DNA of 64,000 nucleotides from Bettongia penicillata ogilbyi (taxonomy: Eukaryota; Chordata; Mammalia; Diprotodontia; Potoroidae). Shown here one piece after another: positions 56,080-64,000 of the stretch. Under the pieces are notes generated by a model, which worked only from the letters and a program-made list of their open reading frames with translations, was not told the origin of the DNA and did no database searches. How positions within the stretch are numbered: the stretch's first letter is position 1; every line of letters begins with the position of its first letter. The stretch is from the NCBI GenBank assembly GCA_023548195.1, contig JAJHZJ010000221.1, positions 2,648,001-2,712,000 of the forward strand, in the 5' to 3' direction. A program made the translations under genes and the position numbers.

Positions 56080-56860
56080 TCCAAACTGAGAAGTAGCATT
56101 TTCAAACCTATGCATTATACATATTATCCTGGTAGCTACGTAAACAATGATGTTTAGAGAGGATGAGTAGGGAGACCGATTAGGAAACTATTACACCATT
56201 CCAGGTAAGAGCTGATAAAAGTCAGAACTGAGTGAGTAGCTGCATGAGTGAAAAGAAGGAGAGAGGGAAGAGAGGAGGAGAGAAGAAAAGAACACGGTAG
56301 AGGGTAAAGAAAGGGAGACACAGGGAGAGGTCAGGGTGGGGAGGGAGAGGCAGATGATTCAACAACTTATTGAGTAAAGGAGAGGGAAGAGCCAGAGGTG
56401 GTTTTTAGCTTGAAGAACTGGGAGTGTTAATATCATTAAATAGAAATGTAAGGAATTTGAGTGGAAAGGCAGGTTATAGAAGTACGTAGTACTCCAATTT
56501 CTCCACTTCTGACATGCAGTTCCTCATTCATGGTGCGTTGTAGCCTACTCACCTTTAATCTCTCTCTGCCTTCTGGTTCTTCTAGGCTATTTTCCCTCTC
56601 TGATTCTGTTTCCTTCTTTTAGTAGTTTCATCCTTGTTGACTGGTTCAGCCATACACTGTCTTATTCCTGAATCACTTAATCTTTTGTCCTCTTACCAGT
56701 CACACCTTGCCAAATTCCAACCATGGATTACTTATGCTACCCATCTTCTTTACGTCTGCTCATGTGCTGCTGATTGCTCCTGGAGAAAGCCATGCAACCA
56801 TGCCAACTGGGTAAAATTTAATTCATCAGCAAGCATTTATTAAATACCTACAAACTTTTA
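56080..56860 (-). mobile_element. Further L2-derived text
   Basis: About 56080-56470 reads like another antisense L2 (ATTAGGAAACTATTACACCATTCCAGG). About 56480-56820 resembles sense L2 3' coding text, and about 56822-56850 reads like an antisense L2 3' end (AGCAAGCATTTATTAAATACC). The boundaries are uncertain. Confidence 0.45.
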
Positions 56861-56874
56861 TAAAGCAACTGCGT

Positions 56875-57640
56875 GGAGGCTAGTTTAGACAGAGAGGAAG
56901 AAGAGAAACTACTTGGGAGACCTTTGTAACGTGTAACCATGAGCACTCCAACATACATAGGGGAGCCTGTTATCACAGGTTGTTAGACTTGCATTCATTA
57001 AAGGAAAGGCAACCTTTGAAGGATTAGCAATCACTTTAATCAAGCACATGTATCATTCCTTTAACCAAGTACATATATGATTCACCTAGTTCAGGGGAGT
57101 CAGCACTCTGAACTTCAAAGAAATACAGAGAAATCAAAAGTCAACAGACATAGCTTCCTCTGCCTGAATTCAACAGACAGGTCTAACTGTCTGACCATAG
57201 ATAGCAGAGAGGGAAGCACTGACATCTGGGTTTTCATAGCTGGGGATATCCTTTAGCAGCTTCCCAGAGTCCTCATCTGGCTAAACAAACACTTCTAGTC
57301 AGTAAGCCCTAAAGTAAAACCTCAACTCAGAGTATTTATACCTTTTTTAGAGCCAGAAGGCATCACAACCCTTGAGAACCAGTGCCTTATTAGCAGAAGG
57401 CTTGGACCTCCCCACAAATCTTCCCCAATCAAACTCCCCTTAGTGGACAGGTCCATTAATGGGTGGGGAATATCTTTAATCACATTAAAATAATTAACAA
57501 TACAAATACATGTACTACATAAAGTTTATGTATTTAAAGAAACTCTTGTTTCTGTACTTTACTCCTTGTAAAGACTCTTAATTGATAAAAGCAAGATTCA
57601 ATCAGAGGCCCTTGATTATACTAAAATAAAAACAGCCAAA
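56875..57640. mobile_element. LTR-like block, probable ERV-derived
   Basis: L2-like text stops near 56870 and resumes near 57670. Between them is a coherent, better-preserved sequence (TTAGACAGAGAGGAAGAAGAG, GGAAAGGCAACCTTTGAAGG, AAGTCAACAGACATAGC) without ORFs. Its composition and length suit a marsupial ERV LTR. I could not fix the TG/CA ends or a target duplication, so this is tentative. Confidence 0.35.
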
Positions 57641-57669
57641 GATCTTAATTTGCTTGCCATCTCACAGTG

Positions 57670-57975
57670 AAGTCCAGATGAGGGGTTATGAGGACCTAAA
57701 TTAGGTGGCTATGTGAATGGAGAGAAAAGGATTGAACTGAGATGTATATGGACATGAAACTTGAAGAGACTGAGTGCTTATGAGGAATGAGGAAGAGAGA
57801 ACTGAGGATATTTTGAGTTTGAATTGCCTCTAGAACATGTAGTTGCAGATATCTATTAGGCAGTTGGTGATCCAGAACTGAATTTTAGGAGAGGGACTGG
57901 GATAGTTGGCACTGCTGAAATTAACTAAGAGATAGAGAAGGGGTAAGAGATCCCGGGATAGATCCCTGGTTCACT
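57670..57975 (-). mobile_element. L2 LINE fragment, antisense
   Basis: It contains AGTCCAGATGAGGGGTTATG with GGCTATGTGAATGGAGAGAA. TATCTATTAGGCAGTTGGTG follows, then GATAGATCCCTGGTTCACTG. All are in reversed L2 order. Confidence 0.65.
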
Positions 57976-57989
57976 GCAGATTTGTTATT

Positions 57990-58705
57990 TAATCTTCAAC
58001 CTTCATAGACATGATGATCCCTTTGTTGTGTTCACAGTGATTATTACAAATGCTCCCTCCTCAGACTTCGATACCATCTCTCTTCCCCTTTCCCTCCCCT
58101 ACGCCCCACAGCAAAAGACCTCACTGTCTTCTCTCCTGAAACAAAGTTGTAATCCATTGTGAATTCCCTCTTTCCCTTCCTCCATACTCCCTTCCACTCT
58201 TTATTTTCTCATTTGTTTCCTTCTTTGCTTTTGTCTCTATAAAAAGATCAGCCTTTCCTTGTTTCTGGGACAAAATCTGCTTTTTGGTGTTTAATCTTCA
58301 TAATCTGTCTCCAACCTTTTTGTCTAAATTTATTTCACATTGCTCTTAACACACTGTACATTCCAGCAAAACTGGCCTACAGGACTTGGTCTTCCCCATC
58401 TGTTTCCATGTCCCACTCTGCCTTTGCCACTTGATGGTTGCCCTGGAATACTCTCCCTTCTTACACCTTGGCCTCCTGAAAGAGATCTTTCTTGATTCCT
58501 CTGATTCTTAGTGCAATCCATACACCATCATAAAATCACTTTGCTTTTATCTTGTCTGTATTTTATACTTGTCTAATTACATATTACTTCCCTGTGGCAG
58601 AATCTAAGCTCCTTGAGGGCAGCAATCATTTCATTTTTATCTTTATGTCCAAGTGCCTGCCGTGTAATAAAAGTTGATAAACCTTTGTTGCAATTAATTG
58701 AATTG
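57990..58705 (+). mobile_element. L2 LINE 3' end, sense
   Basis: It shows the sense L2 3' layout: GCCCTGGAATACTCTCCC, then GAAAGAGATCTTTCTTGATTCC, then CTAAGCTCCTTGAGGGCAG, then AAGTGCCTGCCGTGTAATAAA. Confidence 0.8.
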
Positions 58706-61100
58706 ATTTAACTCTGAGGTTTTGAGTGACTGGGTGGGCTGTTCCATCAAGAAAAATTGGGCACTGAAGAACAGGTGGGTTTTGAAGGGGAGTTGATGGG
58801 TTCTCTTTTGGTCATGGAGAGTTTGAGATGTTGGCAGGGCGTGTGTCCGTTCATTACATATATTACTATATACTTCTTCCTTTTGCTCAGACCTGCCTTC
58901 AGAGACTCTGAATCTACCCGCTAACATTTATTGAGCTCTTCTTTCTAATCCCATTGCACTGTATACAACACAGCCATCCGTTAGCCAGACTTGCTGGGCT
59001 CTTTTTCTTCTGTTCACCTGCTAGAGCATACAGTTTACTGCCAAGTAGCAAAGTGTTTGAAGGGAAGCTAGTGTTTAAAAGAATCTTTTTTTAAAGGTCA
59101 CTGTAATCGAGAATATGTGCCTGGTTGTTTTTCTTCACTGCAATTGAGCTTGCTAATAGTGATGAAATGTAGATTTAATAGGGACTACCTTTTTGTTTTT
59201 TTTAAGCATAATTATGTTTTATTTGCCTGTACATGCCTAAATGTGGTAGATGCTTCAACACTGTTAAATTCTCTAATACTGATAACTCAGCCTGTGTGTT
59301 TGGGCCCTTTAATTTCATTGATTGGATATTAGATTTCATTCCTGACACTGGCAATGTAATAGCCATGAAAGTTTTAAAACACAGCAGGATCACAGAAGGC
59401 TCTTATTCAACCACACGTGGGCAGATTTAGTTACAGTTTCTTGTTAAAAGATGTTGCTGGTGGGAGAAAAAAAGGGATCTGGCTGAGGAGTGGGCAGGAT
59501 GTAGGTCCAGAATGCTATTAGCTTACGCACCAGACAGGGATAGATGTGTGTGGGAGCTTGGAAGATCGCCAGCTGCCTGCCAAGCTTGACAGCTCTGTCA
59601 GTAGATGGCGAGTCTTCTTGCCAAATACGCTACCATTATTGCTGGTTCAGTAAATTTAATTTTCAATATGCATATCCTTTCTGACACAGGATCTGTAAAC
59701 ATGTATGCAAGAACATATCATTATTACTTTCAGAGCACCCCATGTAAAGCCACATTGGGTAAGTAAGGGCAGAATTTAAATACACATTGTGTACGTGTGT
59801 GAGACATACACAATAGAGAAAGCAAATTGCTGTAGCTATGTTAGTTGTCTTTATCCAGTGTATTCCTTTACTCTTTATGCCTTAAATAAAATATACTCCA
59901 AGCATAGGCTCTATTTCACTGGTGGCCTTAAGTTTGTCTCACTTCAAGAAAATACAAATTTAACAAAAGTTTGTAGAAACACCTAGAGTTGCACTAAAGT
60001 ATTCACCACAGCCTTGCTTCAAATAATAATCCACGCCCCCTCCCCTCCCCCTGCCCCTCAGGGTATTTTACTTAGCATTCATTTTTTAAAAATTCAGTCT
60101 GTGCACAGTTTTCAAAAACATACCTGTTATGTAAAGGAATGTACACTTGATTAATTAGGCTGTACATGTTGCCAAATGAACAGTACTAGCTGTTACAAAA
60201 GTTTTATGATACGTAGTTGTGCCATGAACATTTAAGATTTCTAAAAATGTATGTTGTACTCTTCAAATCTAATTGATTCATCTTTCTAGCTTATTTTCCA
60301 AGTGTTTCTTATGTTTAATAGCAGTCATCTTTGATTTGATATTGAATAGAAAGGACTATTGGAACTATAGGTTTTTTGTTCAACCCTTTCATTTGAATAA
60401 TTCTGTGATTGTAACAACCAGGTAAGAGTTCATCCTGACCATATTTATTCTAATACAATTAACAAGTGTGTCAGATTATCAAGTCATGGCTAAAATTGAC
60501 TTTGCACTTTGAGATTTTTCTTTATAATAAACAATGGGCCCTAAGCCAAGAAAGCCTGTGGTTTCTACTCACATACTTGTGAATAATAAATACAAAGGAT
60601 TTCCCCTCATATTCATGCCATTAGCCTGAAGCTAGCTTTATACTTTATGAATGAATCATATCAAATGAGTAATGATGATTAAAAAGAATTTGATCTATGA
60701 ACTTTCAATTATAGTCAAAAACATTTTGACTGTTTCATTGTAGACTCAATGCTGAAGGAAAGAGAGCATAGAAGACCTTAATTAAAGCTTTATCCATCAG
60801 TCAATAAAAGGGGGATGTACTGATGTTTTAAACGCCTCTGCTTTAAAAAAAAAGTAAAAACAGTGGTTGGGTAGATGAGAATATTCTGTTTATTGCTTGT
60901 TCTTTATATGTAGTTGTATGTGTGCCTGTTGAATATGTAGATGGGACTTTATAGATTTTTTGTGAGAGTACTTGTTAGAAGGGGCTCTCGTTTTCTCCAA
61001 ACAAGCCTGAGGACTAAGAGCAGATTGGATTTTAGAATGGATAGTTATTCAGAGCATATTAAATACCTGACAGAATTGATAACTCCAAAAAGTGATTTGT
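58706..61100 (+). other. WDR70: Repeat-poor intron stretch
   Basis: I could recognise no interspersed repeat in most of this 2.4 kb, in contrast to the surrounding intron. It holds a CTCF-like motif at 59598-59612. Small ORFs such as 59233-59430 lack a domain. It could contain conserved non-coding sequence, but this cannot be shown from a single genome. Confidence 0.45.
59598..59612 (+). promoter_or_regulatory. Candidate CTCF-binding motif
   Basis: The string TCAGTAGATGGCGAG fits the CTCF core pattern (CASYAGRKGGCR). It lies in the repeat-poor stretch. The motif is short and could arise by chance in 64 kb, so occupancy is only a hypothesis. Confidence 0.4.
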
Positions 61101-61700
61101 AGAAGGCATCATCTAATGACAGCTGACATTTATGTACTTCTTAAATTTTTCAAAGAATTTTCCACTATTTAGCTCATTTGATCCTCACTACCCTGAGATA
61201 TAGGTCCTGTAAATATGTATTATCATCCATATTTTACAGATGAGAAAACTGAGGAATTGAGTGATTGAACTTAGCTATGTTAGGTGCTTTTTAAACCGTC
61301 GTTCTGTAGCTGTGTGTTGTAACTACTGAGATCCGTGAAATCACAGCAGCCGTTAAGGGAAGGAGATCTCAGACATCATTGAACGACAGCCATAATAACA
61401 AAAGAGGTTTAACAGCTCATAATGATAGTCCAGGGAAATGAAGGAAGAAATAAATACTCATTGGACTAGGGTTTGTATGGATAATCTCTTGTAAGTGGTG
61501 AGATTGGAGGTCAGCTTCTGCCTGTATTTTAGAGCTCACAGGTTTATAACTGGAAAAGACTTACACACCACCTAGTCCAACTCCTTCTAAAATGCTTAAG
61601 TTGTTTGCCCAAAATCTTACGACTTCTGAGTGGCAGAAACAGGATTTGAACTCTGATCCTCTGATTCCAAATCTAGTTCTTGCCTACAGCATGTAGCCTG
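61100..61700 (+). repeat. MIR-type SINE fragments
   Basis: About 61170-61290 contains CTCATTTGATCCTCACTACC and the core TTTTACAGATGAGAAAACTG. About 61535-61690 contains TAGTCCAACTCCTTC and GCAGAAACAGGATTTGAACTC. Both are in the + orientation. Confidence 0.7.
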
Positions 61701-61729
61701 ATATTTGCGATGTTAGTTATTTATATAAT

Positions 61730-61784
61730 ATATAATATTATATGCAACATATAATATTATATGCAACATATAATATTATAACAT
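61730..61784 (+). repeat. Short 19-bp tandem repeat
   Basis: The unit ATATAATATTATATGCAAC occurs twice exactly and then partially. It is embedded in AT-rich sequence. Confidence 0.9.
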
Positions 61785-64000
61785 CACTGCTTGTTTAATT
61801 GTCTCGTGTTTCCTTTCTTAGACTGTACTTACTCATAGGGCAGGAATTACATTTAGGATCATTGCACAAATCCATTCTCTCAAACAGACAAGAAAAAAAA
61901 TCTGTTTTTGTAGCTAGTGACTATGCTGATGAGACCTAGATTTCTTTGTTTTACCTTTGGAAGCTATTCATCTTTTAGGCAGAGAGGATAATTTAGACAT
62001 TCCCCAGGGGAAGAACAGTTTTTTAGTTCTGTTCCTGAAGATCTTCAGTTTCTCTGTTTATAAAATGGGTATGTTTGGCTTGGACAAAAAATCAGTAAAC
62101 TAAATCAGTATAACACAGATTGTTGCAGTTCTGAGGTACTCGATGGTAGTTCTAGAGTTCTACAGAGTCTTGAATTGATAATGATAGGTTGTATTTATAT
62201 TTTGTGATTGTAAGACACTTCCGCATATTACTTTATATGCTAAATTATTTTCCTGATCTTTTCTGGATCTCCATTTGTAAGGTTGATACCATAATTATAC
62301 ATTTTTAAAAGGAAAGAGAGAAGATATCAGGGTGTCCTTAAATCACTTTCTCACCTTCAGGTTTACCTCTATTTTCCTTTTCTGTTTAATTGTGTTATCC
62401 AGAAAAGCAGCATTTCAGTTTCATTATCATCTCAATAACCTAATAAATTTCAACTTAGCCTATGGAGACATTCTCTACCCGCTTTGGGAAAATCATGTCT
62501 TTTTTCTCCCCATTAGAAATTAGATATTTAATTTAAAAGTTTATTTTACATTGGACAAGACCATTCCTGCATGGGTTTGCCTAGAATTAAATGTTCAGCA
62601 TTCTTGCCAGAAGTCATAAATGTACTTTGCCTGCTTTGGTGTATTGTGGAAGGAAGCTGACCTACCCAGCTTTCTAGTAATCTAGTAGCACCATAGTATA
62701 TGAAATTCTACAGCTGTGTTTTTGGTTTTGTTTTTTTTTTGAAATTTTAGTCCTTTGACCTGTACTCAAATGTCATATAGCAATATCTCAGAGTAACATA
62801 ACTGCAGCATAACCAACTTGCTGTACAAGGGGGAACCTTAGGTTTTAGGCAGGCATGTGTGAATGGAGATGGGCCCAGTGACTACTTCATTCCCCAGGAG
62901 TTCTGATATGCAACTCTTGCAGGCACATCAGCCTGAGTTGTGGGGGGATTTTGCTTCTTCTCTGAAAGTAATAAAGTTAACAATAAGTCATCCAGAGTTA
63001 TGACCTTATTTTTTTCCCCTCTCCTTAAACCATACATAAAATGTGCCTGCATGTGTATATTTATAAAACACATTTACTTGTATAAAATAAAAAGTTTTGC
63101 CATGTGAGCATACATTCACACAACCAGGTAATTATTCTTTTTAGAACTTTTAAAGCATCTTGAGGAAATTAATCCAAGTTTGAAGGTGTATGGTTAATTA
63201 AATTAAACTTTAAGAAATGATGTTTCCTTCAAGATATGAAATGGCCTTTTAAAGGAGGAATTAATCAACCATGTAGGAAATGCTAAATGTGTATATTATT
63301 TAAATTCTAATAGCTGACATTTTTCTGATTTAATGATAGGTAAGAATTTCATAAAATCTAGCATATTTATAAAGCATAGAAAGTTCTCATGAAGATTATT
63401 TTATTTATTATATGATAGTACCTTACAGTGGTGTCTTCTCAAAGACTCAGAATTTCCATATGTTGAACTGGCCAGAAACCCCATTGTCATCTTTTTTTCT
63501 GGCAGTTGTAAAACTACAGAGTATCCGTTATTTTTGAAACACTAGTTTAGTCTTTTTAAAAAACTAGTTAATTTAAGTCTTTCTTGTGCCATGCAGGAAA
63601 ATTTCATATGGCAGAGCCATTCAAGACTGGAACATTGTAGCTATGTAGAAATACAAATGATTTGGTTGGAGTCTCTGCCTAGGCGTTGCTGTGACTTTAG
63701 CCCAGACGACCTTCACTTTCTAGACAACTTCTTGGTCAACTCTGTTCTCCAGTTCTTTCAGTCCCCAAAATAGGACTGAATTGCCTGAATTCCAGCTGAT
63801 TCAGAAGTGGGTAGTTGAGGTTCCACTGTATTTAAATTACATTTTCATGTTATACCAGGGGAACATAGATTACATGATCCTCTGTGGAATGTGAATCCTT
63901 GTCTCAGAACTTTATAGGTTTATCCCCCATGTTTCTGGTGTTTAGAAACTTAAGGATTAGTACTTAATCATTCAGAGATAATGATGGCTTTTTAAAAACA
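61785..64000 (+). other. WDR70: WDR70 intron to the window end, unassigned
   Basis: A weak MIR-like 3' part lies at about 62165-62300. Nothing else was recognised, and no sequence encoding the expected WDR70 C-terminal exon was seen. Confidence 0.45.

Overview
The window is nuclear DNA from a metatherian (marsupial) mammal. It holds the 3' part of one split gene, WDR70, on the + strand, and everything else is intron filled with transposable elements. The marsupial call rests on three things: the WDR70 exons are vertebrate-like; the LINE-1 ORF1 belongs to the type beginning MPRKGKKNKT; and L2, L3/CR1, MIR/THER1 core SINEs, hAT MITEs and an RTE-type SINE occur together. No bacterial, viral or organellar gene system is present. 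No tRNA, rRNA or CRISPR array was seen.

WDR70: six internal coding exons were found at 2518-2602, 4531-4669, 37203-37303, 38991-39070, 40912-41028 and 54478-54640. All have AG/GT borders, and their phases chain without a break into 228 codons. They encode the last WD40 blades and most of the basic C-terminal tail. The short final exon was not found before 64000. The introns are 1.9, 32.5, 1.7, 1.8, 13.4 and more than 9.3 kb long.

The 32.5 kb intron (4670-37202) contains a minus-strand L2 split by a young LINE-1 ORF1-only ('half-L1', HAL1-type) element at 14006-17636. That element has an intact 368-codon ORF1 and a perfect 15-bp target-site duplication. The same intron holds a second, decayed ORF1-only element on the minus strand (27111-28995) with a perfect 20-bp duplication but no 3' UTR or poly(A). 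It also has a decayed L3/CR1 LINE (about 30140-32170), a hAT MITE split by an RTE-type SINE (32590-33122), a (TG)n tract and a (TTTTC)n tract.

The 13.4 kb intron (41029-54477) has a HAL1 3' fragment, a remnant of a Y-box cold-shock-domain retrocopy, and a nested stack. In the stack a minus-strand L1 (44366-51790) was hit by a MITE, by another L1 with a 12-bp duplication, and by a solo retroviral LTR (50192-50962) with a 4-bp duplication. An L2 with another hAT MITE and an L3/CR1 tail follow.

Downstream of the last exon seen there are L2 copies and an LTR-like block (54.7-58.7 kb). A repeat-poor stretch follows (about 58.7-61.1 kb) with a CTCF-like motif, then mostly unremarkable intron.

The most instructive observations concern retrotransposition mechanism. 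One is an insertion apparently primed inside ORF1 by microhomology. The other is an element with two divergent 3' ends joined through a poly(A) tract. No wholly new biological system was found.
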